NCBI RefSeq assembly: GCF_030848805.1
Contig: NC_092363.1
Location: 12,754,886-12,818,885, forward strand
DNA: 64,000 bases
Direction: 5' to 3'
Origin: Temnothorax longispinosus
Taxonomy: Eukaryota > Arthropoda > Insecta > Hymenoptera > Formicidae
In this document: piece after piece, positions 47,099 to 58,201 of the stretch
Layout: each line of letters opens with the position of its first letter
How positions within the stretch are numbered: the stretch's first letter is position 1
The notes under the pieces: model-generated
What the model saw: only the letters and a program-made list of their open reading frames with translations
The model's database searches: none
Told to the model about the DNA's origin: nothing
Position numbers and translations under genes: made by a program

Positions 47099-47400
47099 TA
47101 GCAGTAGGCGCTGCTACAAATCTGGTGCGATTATGTTGCACTGCGATTTGCGCAAGCATCTGCCGCATTTCTTGCACTATTCTGCTATATGTAAATGCAT
47201 ACACATATCTTCCACAATTTTGTTGCACTACGACGAGCGCAAGTTTCTGCCTACAGAAAAATAGTCAAAGTTGGAAATAGAAAACGCATGATCTGCCCGA
47301 AAGTTAATGCACGACTTTTCGTGCAGTTTTACAGCAGAATTGCAATGGAAATGATACCAGGGAAATGTATACAGAATATGCGATATCTCATTTTTAATGT
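47099..47400. other. Diverged repeat remnants
   Basis: Contains GCAAGCATCTGCCGC-type pieces of the 148-bp unit. No gene. Confidence 0.4.
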
Positions 47401-47767
47401 TCCTAAAATAATCTATAAATGTTCTATAAATATATTTTGCATATATAAAAAAATTATGGATTATGGGGAAATATTTATAAAACATTTGTAGATTATTCGA
47501 GAATATTTACAGAAATTTCCAAGGACATTCAAAGCGGGACATTACACGTTCTTTGCACATTTATAAATCATTCATAGAAAATTCATGAATATTCTAAAGA
47601 ATATTTATAGAACATTCATGGAATATTTCATGCTATATGGGAAGCGCGGGCTGAAGGTCACTCAGGAGGGTGACCTTGACAACATACTAAAATATCAAGG
47701 TTATCCAAAGTGGTCCCCTCCATGTACACAATTACCAAATATTTAAATATATTTAAAACAGACAGCA

Positions 47768-47976
47768 GTAGCACAAGTGAGGTTTTACAATTAACACAAT
47801 GTCAAATCGATGTTGACTTTGGGAGTTCAGGCTACATGGTCCATATATGGACTTCGCAAATGGACTTTTAATCGCGTATAAAGCTGGTTCTAATCAACCA
47901 AATCTTAAAGAATTATATATGAAATAGGGATAAAAAGGACTGAAGAATATAATAGAATTATAAATAGCCTGATATC
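47768..47976. repeat. Compound repeat B, left part
   Basis: GTAGCACAAGTGAGGTTTTAC and CTACATGGTCCATATATGGA mirror 42640-42768. It ends in the 15-bp target duplication of the retrotransposon that splits it; the right part resumes at 50565. Confidence 0.7.
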
Positions 47977-49030
47977 ATTTGATCCTCGTCTTCTGCGATT
48001 AGCACTACATCATCGGCATACGCCAACGTATACACCCTCTTACCTCCCAGCATTATCCCACCCTATTTAACTCTGCCTATTTCCTCTTCCATATCCGCTA
48101 GCATCACATTGAACAGTAACGGGCTCAGCGGGCACCCCTGCCTTACTCCACTCCCCGTCCAGAACACTTCCCCCATTTTGTTTCCCTCCTTATCCTACTT
48201 TTCGTCTCCCTTAGAATCTCCTCCGTCCTTCTCACTAGCCCTTCTCTTATTCCCCTTTCTCTCATAACTTTTATTAGTACCCCTCTATCCACCGAATCAA
48301 AAGTTGCCTTAAGATCCACAAAACATGCTTTAATTTTCCCCCTTTCTTCTCCAACTTTCTATTCACCAAGTAGTTCAACACATAAATGTTGTCTACGGTT
48401 CCCATTCCCCTTCTGAATCTTGTCTGGTTTTGTGGTACTATTCTCTTCGTCTCCAGCTCCTCTCTTAGCCTCTCCGCCAGAATGGCCATGTACACCTTAT
48501 ATAGCAACGGCATTATTGTCACCCCTTTATACTCCTCCGCCCTTTTTCCTTCCCCTTTCTTTACAATAGGCGCAATTATTCCCTCCTTTTAGTTTTCCGG
48601 CCATCCTCCTCCCTTCCAAATCCTATTGATGAACTTCTATGCCCAGTTCTCCAACTCACTCCCCCCGCGCTTCCATACCCCTCTTGGTATCCCATCCCTT
48701 CCCATTGCCTTTCCGACCTTTAGCTTCCTTATTGCCCTCCTCATTTCTTCTAAGCTAAGCTCCTCCTCCTCTCCTTCCTTTTCCTCCCTCCCATCTTTCT
48801 TCCTCCTCCTCACCCTCCCCTCCACTCTTCCTAACAAATTCATAGAGTGCTCTTTCCATTCTTCCTCCTCTATCCCTTCCTCAATCCCCCTCCTTTTTCT
48901 TCTCTCTCTATTTACTATCTCCCATACCTCCGATTCCTTCTTCGCTTCCTCCGCTTTTCTCTCCCATCTCAGATTCTCTTCTTCCTTCTTCTTTTTACAT
49001 AACTCCTTAAACTCCTTCCTTTTTTCTTCA
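47977..49030 (-). pseudogene. Inverted 5' part of RT (fingers and palm)
   Basis: Minus strand. 48843-48637 has SLEEMRRAIRKLKVGKAMGR and DGIPRGVWKRGG (start of RT). 48522-48274 has TIMPLLYKVYMAILAERLRE and QTRFRRGMGTVDNIYVLNYL. Further left comes the Gln-Gly-Cys-Pro-Leu-Ser-Pro-type block and VYTLAYADDVVLIAEDEDQM (YADD) at about 48035-47980. An in-frame stop and shifts are present. Confidence 0.85.
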
Positions 49031-50564
49031 AATGAGGAGCATGCTAGAAAGATTAGAAGGGTACTTAGGTAGGAAGAAATTGGAGCTGAATGTAGAGAAA
49101 ACGAAAATAATGAGGTTTAGGAAAGGAGGAGGGAGGGATTGTAAGAGAAGATAAAGATGGGAAGGAAAAGAAATAGGAGAGGTAAGGAAATTTTGGTATT
49201 TAGGTTACGTGTTTCAAAGGAACGGAGGACAGGAAGCGCAGGTAAGGGAAAGGATCAAGAAGGCGGCCGCGGTGATGGGTAAGGTTTGGGGGATAGGGAA
49301 GAGGAGATTTGGAAAAGACTGAAGAAAAAGATTGTGGTTGTTTGATAGACTGGTGTGAACGGTTATGGGATATGGAGCAGAAATATGGGGATGGAGAGAG
49401 AGGGAAGGAATGGAAAGGTTGGAGGAAAGGTATATCAGATGGGTCTTGGGAGTAGATGGAAGAACACCGTGGTATCTTGTTAGGGAAGAGCAGCAGAGAG
49501 AGAAGCTAAAAGGGAGGACGGGGATGAGAACATGGAGATTTGAGAAAAAGTTTGAGAAGGGAAAAGGAAGTGAGTTGGCGAGGCTATGTTGGGAAGAGGT
49601 GAAGGGATGGGAGAAAGAAGGGAAAGTTGGATCAAGCTGGGAACGAGAGAGAGGAAGTTTCTTTGAAGACAAAGGAGTGGGGTTAAAAGAACTGGAAAGG
49701 CTGAGAGAAGAGGGAGACAAATGGTATCATAAACTATTTGGAGGGGATAGGGAGACGCAAAGGAAAGAGAGATGGGAGAGGATAGAGAAATCAGAATACA
49801 ATAAGTGGTACAAGGTAATAAAAGGAGGGAGTATTCCGGGATATTTGAAGAAGGGATGGGGGGAGAGCAAATAGAGAAGGATGGCGAGGTTTAGATTAGG
49901 TAATGAGATGAGAGAGAGTAGGTACTGGGAAGGGGAAGAGAAGAAGATGTGTAGGTTGTGTGAATACAGGAAAGAAACGTGGGAACATGTATGGGAAGAA
50001 TGTAGAAGATGGAAATCTGGAGGAAGATGTTGGCAGGAAGCGGTGGGGTGGGTTTTGGATGAAGAGGGGGGAGGAGAGGAATGGATGGTGGAAATAGAGG
50101 GGGAAAGAATGGAAGGAAAAGAGGAATTAGAAGAGCAAGGAGAAGGAGTGGGGGAGAGAGAAAGGGAGAAAGAAGAGGCGGACGTGGAAAAAAGAATGGA
50201 AGAAAGCAGGGGGGCAAGATCTGAGGAGGTGGAGAGTTTGAGAGAGATGTAGGAGAAGCTTTTGATGGACTTGGACGAGGACAAAGAGGTCAGGAAGAAA
50301 GGCGAGTGGGACGAAAGGGGAGAACCGAGACAGGAAGGAGGGAGAAAGAGGGACGCAGAGGCGGAGGAAGCGGAAGGGGACAAGCAGAGGAACGAAGAAA
50401 GAGGGGAGAGGGTGGGAAAATAAGAAAAAATTGTAAGGTCGTAAAATGGCCAGATTTAAGGGGATGAGTTTTGTAAGAGGTTTGGGTACGTTCCTCTTAA
50501 AAACGCCTTGTAGATTGTAAACCCTACGGGAATATGCAATAAAGTTACATACATACATACATAC
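49031..50564 (+). pseudogene. Direct 3' part of ORF2: thumb and C-terminal zinc motif
   Basis: Begins RSMLERLEGYLGRKKLELNV, then VRKFWYLGYVF (RT thumb). 49365-49874 has GYGAEIWGWREREGMERLEE and RWVLGVDGRTPWYLVREE. 49881-50252 has MCRLCEYRKETWEHVWEEC, a Cx2C...H...C motif. A very Glu/Lys-rich tail follows. Stops at about 49150, 49322 and 49352 make it inactive. The untranslated end holds AATAAAG and (TACA)n. Confidence 0.85.
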
Positions 50565-51371
50565 AAATAGCCTGATATCTCAAAATTGACAGAAGTTAGA
50601 GCAACCACGGAGATTTCTCAAAAAATTCAAAATTTTATGAAAAAAGAACTCTTTTACCGATTATCGCCAAATTCAATACCAACCTTCTTTTAATAATACA
50701 CTATATAGTAATACTCTATACATACTCATATTACATGTATAACTTATGTATGTAACTTTTTGAGCAGAAATCGGTAACTCCTTCACCGATCCTCGTAAAA
50801 TTTAAAACAACCTTCCTTTAATGATACTCTATATAAAATTATTACATGTACATCTTATACACTTTTTAAGCAGAAATCGGTAATCCCTTCACCGATTCTC
50901 GCCAAATTCAATAATAATCTTCTTTTAATGATATTCTATCCATCAAATAACTTAGGATAGACCGAGGCGAATCGGATCAATATAAGTTTTAAGACCGTTT
51001 TCGTTAGTGTTTTGTTCCAAACGAGCTGTTTTATCGTGCTAATTAGTAATCTAATTCGCCTCGATCTACCCTATATTTTTTAGGCAGAAATCGATAACTC
51101 TTTTACCATTCTTTGCCAAATTCAAAACAACCTTTTTTTATGTATAAAATTACATGTATAACTTGTAACTTTTTAGGCAAAAATCAATAACCCCTTCACC
51201 CCAATCATTGTCAAATTCAACACCAACCTACCTTTAATGATACTCTATCCATAAAAAAAAAATTAAGCTTGATATCTCAAAATTTGCGGAAATTAGAGTA
51301 ATCATGTAGATTTTTTAAGATAGAAATCGGTAACTCCTTTATTATTAGCAATTTTTCTAATTCTATTATAT

Positions 51372-51605
51372 TGTTACGCTCGTCGAGTAAGCTCGCCGCC
51401 GTAACACTATCGCGCACTCCACACTCGCGCACGTATTTCGCGGAACTCGCAAAAGGAAAGAGAACTCAAAAGAACTTAAGAAATGCGTTTATTCCAAGCT
51501 CGTAAAACAGAACGCGTGCGGATTCCAAAAATCCGCCAGACAGAAAATCAATAAATCCATCAACAAACTCCCGTTCTCTACTCAGTGTCCAGCACGGGCG
51601 TAACA
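51372..51605. mobile_element. Solo LTR
   Basis: A 234-bp unit starting TGTTACGCTCG and ending GGGCGTAACA (TG...CA with short inverted ends), flanked by ATAT on both sides (51368-51371, 51606-51609). It contains AATAAATC-type polyadenylation sequence. The 4-bp duplication suggests a Ty3/gypsy-type parent. The empty-site sequence is seen in related units at 42395. Confidence 0.8.
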
Positions 51606-51692
51606 ATATTATTCAGTTTTTTCTACTTTTTTTTCATATATAATTCTTTAAGATTTGGTTAATCAGTTCTTAAGTTATAGAAATTTTGATAG

Positions 51693-51731
<39 letters not shown>
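51693..51731. repeat. (AC)n microsatellite
   Basis: About 19 units. Confidence 0.95.
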
Positions 51732-51734
<3 letters not shown>

Positions 51735-51949
51735 GGACATTTTATAAAATTACGATTTTCCGACGTTTTAGAACATTCTGAACACATTGGCATTAAAAAC
51801 TAAAAAAAAAAAAACATTTTTTTTTGTCTTTTCTACCCCTATTTCATATATAATTTTTTAAAATTTAGTTGATTAGACCTAGCTTTATGTGCAATCAAAG
51901 GTCCATATACGAAGTTTATGAAAACAAAGCTTCCTCTATGAGGAAGCAA

Positions 51950-52006
51950 AAATGAGCATGATCCGTGTGGGGGCACATTGATCCTTCTTATCCGGCTACG
52001 GCCTTT
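51950..52006. mobile_element. Merlin 3' end fragment
   Basis: AATGAGCATGATCCGTGTGG and ATCCTTCTTATCCGGCTACG are the reverse complement of 42785-42840, the end of the Merlin copy. Only this tip is present here. Confidence 0.7.
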
Positions 52007-52013
52007 AAAATTA

Positions 52014-52232
52014 AAAAAGTGTGCAAATTAGAAACTTGCACATTGCTTCCTCATTATTACAGATCGCTACCATTGTTTCTATTTTATTTCGCTCATAACG
52101 CTTCCTCTATCAGGAAGTCAAACTAATAAATACTAATAATTATGCATGAAATAAAATACAAGCAATGGTAGCGATCTGTAATGATGAAGAAGCAATGTGC
52201 AAGTTTCTAATTTGCACACTTTTTGATCTTGT
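52014..52232. repeat. ~220-bp inverted repeat
   Basis: Left AAAGTGTGCAAATTAGAAAC and ATTGCTTCCTCATTATTACA are mirrored at 52140-52232. The spacer (about 52100-52145) contains CTTCCTCTATCAGGAAG. MITE-like. Confidence 0.7.
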
Positions 52233-52368
52233 TTCTGAGTTATAACCATTTTGTGCTCCAGTAATTTACAGGTTGCTTCACAGGAAATAGCCATATTCGG
52301 TTTGTATTTGTAAACAGTGCTCAGTATCTCCTGAATATTTTTGGATCTTGTTGATTTCACATATTCTA

Positions 52369-52630
52369 TTAAATGGAAGTTTTAATCAATCCCCTTAGGG
52401 TTACAATTCTCATCCATCACTACCCTTCTCCTCTCACTTAACCCTTTGGACTAACGGTTTAACGTCTCTTTCCGAAAGACGGAACCCAGTTTTCTCAGCA
52501 CGAGAGTCCTTTTCTCGCACGGAGGGCGCAGCTTTCGAAAATAAATTCCGTGTTTATTTGCTCAAGTGGAATCGAACCTGGTTTCTCAGATTACGAGTCT
52601 GGCGCTCTATCACTAGACCACACTGCCGCC
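52369..52630 (-). mobile_element. tRNA-derived SINE with target duplication
   Basis: Flanked by a perfect 12-bp duplication TCACATATTCTA (52357-52368, 52631-52642). Minus strand: the head GGCGGCAGTGTGGTCTAGTG (A-box-like) and GGTTCGATTCC (perfect B box) are tRNA-derived, with an anticodon-like CGT loop. A ~170-bp unrelated body follows with CGAAAGCTGCGCCCTCCG and GTTCCGTCTTTCGGAAAGAG. The 3' acceptor stem does not pair, so it is not a tRNA gene. It would be transcribed by RNA polymerase III and mobilised by a partner non-LTR element. Confidence 0.85.
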
Positions 52631-52711
52631 TCACATATTCTAACAATAACTGTGTTTTAAGTCCGACAAATAATCGGCGCGCAGTTTGTTGGAAAAATTA
52701 TATGTATATAT

Positions 52712-53211
52712 TAGACGATATTAAGGTTTAAAGTTCAAAGTATAAACCTTAATATCGTCTAAATGGTTATATTTATGAAAAAAATATAAGAGACCTTTTT
52801 TGTAGATCGTTAAATTTTCTACAAAAATATGTATTGAGTATTTCATAATTTTTGATAGTCGATATGATACAAAATTCATAAGAAGCAAAAACAAGTTTTA
52901 TAAAATTTATCAAACTTTAACTTTGAATATCTTTTGAACGGTTAAATTTATGAAAAAATAATAAGAGATCTTTTTTGTAGAGCGGTAAATTTACTACAGA
53001 AAATCTATGTGGCGCAATGCTGTATTACTGTTTGTTAGATAGTTATAAAATTTTTTCTATCTTACTAAATGAAAAATAAAAAAACGCGATGAGCGACTTG
53101 TTAATATTAATATTAAGGGCTAAAATATTAACAGGTATCTTATTTTACCTTCCTGCAAGTATATATGCTATTCGTGAAATAAAAAAAAAAGTTGCTCCAA
53201 AATGACACACC

Positions 53212-53214
<3 letters not shown>
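52712..53214. mobile_element. Long-hairpin element, truncated copy
   Basis: Matches the right arm of the 59420-60544 element, ending GTTGCTCCAAAATGACACAC then CCTA. The left arm is reduced to 20 bases: TAGACGATATTAAGGTTTA, loop AAGTTCAAAG, then the mirrored arm. This shows the original loop without filler. Confidence 0.8.

Positions 53215-53242
<28 letters not shown>
53215..53242. repeat. (TA)n microsatellite
   Basis: About 13 TA units directly at the hairpin-element terminus. Confidence 0.9.
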
Positions 53243-53248
<6 letters not shown>

Positions 53249-55485
53249 ACTAATATAAGGCTGTCAAAGATCTAGGCTTGGATCGCACGGCTTTTGATTC
53301 TAATTTGTTTGTATATTGTTACGATCCTATTTCTCTTATTATTATCTATTAATTGAATTTACTCACTTTAGTTCATTCTCTTGCTAGAACCACTTAAGAG
53401 GACTGATAATTGTAATTCAACTGAAGCAAGACTTCTGTACGCGGATCTTTTTTAAAGTTGATATCCATAAGATAAAAAACATTTCAAAGATTACATAAAC
53501 GTCTATCAGATACAGGTTCGTTTAAAAAACAAGTGTCAGACGGTGACAAACCATAGTTAGTGTGTGAAGTATTAATCTCGAAAAGCGGATTTTGCAACAT
53601 GTTGAAGAAAATGCTGGTACCAGTACCCGAAGAATAGCAGCAATAAAAAACTTCAGACAGTGAAAAGTTTTGCAACAGCAATAGTTTTATCGTATTATGT
53701 TCAACGTGTACAGGCTCTAAAAAAGATGATTTTTCTTTAAGAATTTTTTTTCTACTTGATTCCTGCAGATGTTTATTGCCGATCAACATTTTCTGTTCAC
53801 TGTATTATTCACTGACAAAACTACATTCACCAGAGATGGAATTATCAATTTTCATAATATTCATCATTAAACCGAAGAAAATCTACATGCTATTTCTCAA
53901 TCAAGTTACAAACAATGATTGAGGAAATCCTTTGATACAATAACTGTAAGTTTGCATACAGACTGAAGAAGGCCATTTTAAACACATCCTATAAAGATAA
54001 GTAGCTGTAAATTACTGGAGCACAAAATGGCTATAACTCGGAAACAAGGTCAAATAGGTGTAAATATACAAAGTAAAGTATTTCCGTGGATGCGCAATGG
54101 ATGGCCGTATGGCAGCCGTGGAGGGCAAAAATTTGATTGGCTTTTGATTAGCTGCTTCAGTTGGGTTCAGCCGCAATTGTACGCAATACTTTACCAGACA
54201 TATGTTTATATGAACTATTTTCATTGCATTTGTGTCTCCTATCTGGTGCTCAAGTAGGTCCTACATGCTGGGAAACACCTTTATATATACAGATTATTAT
54301 AGTATTTATATTGTTACATATACAAATTGTCACAGTATTTAAGCTTAGCAGTGTATATTTCTATATCTATTGGTATGATAAAAATATGTTTATTTCTATA
54401 TATCTACCAATAAATAAAATTTGAAAATAAATTATTGTTAAATAATAATATTAAATAATAAAAGCAAAAAAAATGGGTGAATGAAAATTACTTATTAGTT
54501 ATATGAATAGAGAGTATCACATAAATAATATAAAATAACAAAAAAAGCAAAAACAAATATTAAGCAAGACAGTAATAGCAATGTGTATTTGAGTGTGTAT
54601 TATAAATTATAAACCACGTAATCTTTTAGTATATTTATTTATCAGCATTTTTTATATCTGATACTAGATAACAATATAATAATATGATAAAATTCATAAG
54701 TATGGCTTATAATTCATAATATAGTTATGCTAATTAAATATGAGTTAGCAATATACGAGACATGAGACAGCAATAACTATTATAGTACTTCAGCTGATAT
54801 TTCCAATTTAAATACTGTTTTTGACTAAAAATGACATTTTTAAATACTGTAATATATTATTCAAAATAAAAAATGCTTTAATAAAAGGATACAACTTACT
54901 TAATGCTAAAGATATTTTTACAACAATACATTTAGTTAAATAAATGAGAAACTAGAAATATGAGGTATCATACATATATGTATATCCAGCAAAAATTATA
55001 CTTTATAGAATATTTTATTGATTGGCTTATGAAAAATTGTCTTTTACTTCATGTATAAAGTATATCAAATGTATGTATCAACTGAAATACCATATTATGA
55101 AAAGTGATATTGTTGTACTAACCCAATGTTGTTGTGCATCTAGCTGTTCTATAGTCAAGCCAAGAGAATCCTATGAGTGTCATAAAAATATTTTCAAAGA
55201 GAGGGAGATACCAACAACCACAAATTATAACATCAATGATTTATATGTCATAGCTTTGACAGTGTATACCTTGTTCCATTATTGCCACATTGAAGAAGTC
55301 ACATATATTTGATAATATAAAATGTATTATGTACATGAAATTAATAAAATGGTTAAATTAAAATTATTATTTTTTATAAAATTTTACTAATTTTATTAAT
55401 TCTATTAATTATATCACTATAATTTATGCAAATATTTAAAACATACCAAATATACAGTATTTCCTAAGTAAGTACAAAAAATTAT
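53243..55485. other. Quiet AT-rich stretch, no recognised gene
   Basis: The longest region without clear mobile DNA. A minus-strand 101-codon ORF (53484-53789) and a plus-strand 96-codon ORF (55022-55312) have ordinary composition, but no family, splice context or motif is recognised. 54003-54045 (TGTAAATTACTGGAGCACAA) is an inverted match to 52240-52275. It could hold a long non-coding RNA or short exons, but nothing supports that directly. Confidence 0.4.
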
Positions 55486-55811
55486 AGGGGATATTCCGTG
55501 ACTTATTTTAGAAAGAAAAGGTTCTATAAGCATATGCCATAAACTGTTTCATTTTCAAAATACAGTATAAAATGTCAAAATTGTGAAAAAAAAATAAAAA
55601 TTTAGAAAATCTTTAAAACATTTAAAGATATTTTATTCTCAAATTTGATATGCGTACATCTGGTATCAAGTACCATTTTCCATTACAATAAAAGATTTTT
55701 GGGTCCACCAGGGACATGCGTCTTTGACACCCTGTATTTTAAAAACAAAGTCATTTAGGATATATGTTTATAGAACCTTTTCTTCCTAAAATAAGCCATG
55801 GAATATCCCCT
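55486..55811. mobile_element. 326-bp MITE
   Basis: AGGGGATATTCCGTGACTTA at the left mirrors CCATGGAATATCCCCT at the right, and GAAAAGGTTCTATAA is mirrored as TTATAGAACCTTTTC. The interior is AT-rich. Confidence 0.75.
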
Positions 55812-55974
55812 TTAATTTTTTACTTAGAAAACACACTGTATGTTAAAGAACTTTGCACAATTTATATAAAAGAAACGTTTTTAGTCAATTTTTGTGAATT
55901 TTTCTCTTTCACATTTATTGTAGAGAGCACTCTCTTGAGTAAGGAAGCTTCAGAAGGTTTTACCTATTGCTCGT
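55812..55974. other. Spacer
   Basis: Nothing recognised. Confidence 0.3.
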
Positions 55975-57840
55975 TGTTTATTAAAAAGTTATGAACAAAT
56001 ATAATTGAGAAATATAACAGTTTGTGTCAGTACTAAGGGAAGTACTTTGCTGATATATGTGTGTACTCAGATAGTAGTACACTTGTAGGTAGGAGTGAGT
56101 GGGAGTAAACCTCGGTTCGTATGGAAAACTGAACCGAACAATGATAGACCTTGTTTCGCCCTGTAAGCAGGAGTGCTGATATGTGTGTATAGACAGTACA
56201 CATGTAGGCAGGGATAGGTGGGGACCTCGCTTCGCGTAGAAAATTTAAAACTAAACTGTACAATATGATAGATCTCCTTTTGCCCTATAAGCAGGGATGC
56301 TGATATATGTGTATATATAAATAGTACACATGTAGGCGGGGGAAGGGCTTCGCCTCTTCCCCACATAAAATATTAATCTAACTCCAAGCTTATTTCTAAA
56401 AATTTGGAATTAAAATTTTTTTGAAATAGGCTTAGAGTTAGATTAGTTTTTAATGCGAGGGCAAAGTCCTGGATGAGGTAATATTGTTTGCAATAAGTTC
56501 TTTACAGTTAGTTTAGTTAAATCAAATCTATTTAATTACAGGGAGGGAGAGGTTTTAATGTACCGACAATAACTGTGTTTCAATCCGACAAAAAAATTGG
56601 ATTAAATATACCGAACAAGAGACCCACCTCCGATGATCTTGACCTTGACATATGTTGTCAAGGACATGACCCTGAGTAATTTTTTCTAATAACTTAATCG
56701 TCGCATTGCTTATTTAAAAGTTATGAACAAAAAAGTTTGAAAAATATAGCAGTTATTTTGAGTACTGAAAGGTACAAACGACTAATGTATGTGGAAATAG
56801 TACATGTATGAACGAAGGAAAGTCATTTAAAGTAGTGAATCGTTAATACATGGAATAGTCTTTTTGTTAAAGCAGAAAATAGTTAGCATAGAAAAGAGTA
56901 AAAATGAAGATAAACATCTCCAATGATCTTGACCTTGACATATGTTGTCAAGAACATGACCCTGAGTAAATTTTCCTTATAACTTAATCGTTGGTCATTG
57001 CTTATTTAAAAGTTATGAACCAAAAAGTTTGAGAAATATACAAGTTTGTGTCAGTACTAAAGGAAGTAATTTGCTGATATATGTGTATAGACAGTATACA
57101 TTTAGGCGGAGGTGGATGGAGGTGGACGTTGGTTTGCGTGAAAAGTTGAAAACCTCAACCGTACAATGATAGACCTCGTTTCGCCTTATAAACAGGGGTG
57201 GAGTGGGATAGAGTGGATCTCGCTTTGCGTGGAAAGTAGAATGCTGTTCGCAGAACCATCTATGCAAAGCAAGGCCCACCCCACTCCACCAAACCCCTGC
57301 TTACAGGGCGAAATAAGGTCTATCATTGTACGGTTTAGGTTTTCAACTTTTCATGTGAAGCTCGAGGTCCATCCCCACCCATCCCTATCTGCGGGAGAGC
57401 GGCGGCAGTCCCTCTCTCGCCTACATGTGTACTGTACGTCTATACACACATATCAGCAAATTACTTCCCTTAGTGTCGACACAAACTGTGTTATATTTCT
57501 CAAATTTTTTTGTTCATAACTTTTAAATAAGCAATGAGCAACGATTAAGTTATAAGGAAAAGTTACTCAGGGTCATGTCCTTGACAACATATGTCAAGGT
57601 CAAGATCATTGGAAGTGGATTTCCTATTCGGTATATTTACCCAAAGAGCTAAGCTCGGACCGTAAATAGCATTTTACTCTAATTTGACAAACTGTTATAT
57701 TTCTTAACTTTTTTGTTCATAACTTTTTAATAAACAACGACGGCTAAAAACCTTCTGAAGGTTACTCAGGAGAATAACCTTTATAATATATGTGAAGGTC
57801 ATTGATCGAAGCAGGCGAGTTTGTAAGGGCAAATATTTGT
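55975..57840. mobile_element. Cluster of foldback copies (GGTAATTA relatives)
   Basis: At least one complete variant lies at about 56607-57641: ATATACCGAACAAGAG and CCTTGACATATGTTGTCAAG at the left, mirrored by ATGTCAAGGTCAAGATCATT and TCCTATTCGGTATAT at the right. A second left arm sits inside at about 56905. Solo arms flank it (55975-56360, 57690-57830). Internal modules GAGGTCTATCATTGTACGG and GTACACATGTAGG recur in both orientations, at least three times. Confidence 0.7.
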
Positions 57841-57841
57841 T

Positions 57842-58201
57842 TCAACTTTCTATGATTAGTTTCTGAGTTATAGGCATTCAAAAGTCGTATTAATTTACAA
57901 AACCGTCCATATGTTTGTCTATGTATACGAGTTTGCACTTAATATAGTGAATAACAGATAATTTAGTGAAAGCATGAGTGGAAGCTGAAAATTTTCATAG
58001 AAGAAATACAATATGGAATCAATTGAACGCAAATCATGCATTCCATTTTCCTAGATTTGTGAGGTAATGTTATATTTTTTAACATATCCATATTCTTTAG
58101 TGTTAGTTTTGCAAAAAAATATAACAAATCTAAATACACAATTACAGAGCTCACTTAATACTGTAATTGTTGTCTGAAACATTCTTTCATATGCTTCAAC
58201 C
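57842..58201. other. Non-coding stretch
   Basis: A 36-base block (CATAGAAGAAATACAATATG) is an inverted match to 61868-61905, on the other side of the 58202-61500 element. No gene. Confidence 0.35.

Larger units (their letters stand above)
44975..47641. mobile_element. Element with CCCATACAGCATGG ends
   Basis: The left CCCATACAGCATGGAATAT mirrors ATATTTCATGCTATATGGG at the right. Near the ends (44990-45340 and 47380-47630) are dense degenerate AATATTCTATAGAATATT repeats. The middle contains a MITE with a tRNA-like core, 148-bp tandem repeats and a related element at 46405-47098. No transposase. Confidence 0.7.
44930..47736. mobile_element. Foldback arm (GGTAATTA family) interrupted by a 2.7-kb insert
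   Basis: 44930-44974 (TTTTTTGTTAATAACTTTTT...AACGAC) and 47642-47736 (CTGAAGGTCACTCAGGAGGG, GTGACCTTGACAAC, ACACAATTACC) are consecutive parts of the right arm seen intact at 6640-6774. The element at 44975-47641 separates them. The left arm is missing. Confidence 0.7.
47977..50564 (+). mobile_element. Non-LTR retrotransposon insertion with 5' inversion (twin priming)
   Basis: Flanked by perfect 15-bp duplications AAATAGCCTGATATC (47962-47976, 50565-50579). The right 1.5 kb is in plus orientation and ends in a (TACA)n tail. The left 1.05 kb is inverted. The protein readings on the two strands are consecutive parts of one RT: the minus part ends at YADDVVLIAEDEDQM and the plus part starts RSMLERLEGYLG. 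The CAAATGA microhomology is shared at both joints. This is the signature of twin priming during target-primed reverse transcription. Confidence 0.9.
50565..51948. repeat. Compound repeat B, right part (tandem AGAAATCGGTAAC units)
   Basis: Repeated units contain CAGAAATCGGTAACTCCTTC, TTCAATACCAACCTTC and AATGATACTCTAT, spaced roughly 110-130 bases. It includes a solo LTR (51372-51605) and an AC run (51693-51731), and ends AGCTTCCTCTATGAGGAAGC, mirroring 41985. A small inset at 50950-51075 has mirrored GACCGAGGCGAATCGGAT and TAATTCGCCTCGATCTA. Confidence 0.65.

Noticed and set aside
48386..49072. Plus-strand Ser/Phe/Leu-rich ORFs and the minus-strand ORFs at 49214-50558
   Set aside because: Antisense of Glu/Lys-rich RT coding sequence on the opposite strand; the RT motifs decide the true strand.
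52558..52630. Functional tRNA gene
   Set aside because: The A and B boxes and an anticodon-like loop are present, but acceptor and other stems do not pair properly, the unit continues into a ~170-bp body and is flanked by a 12-bp target duplication. It is a SINE.
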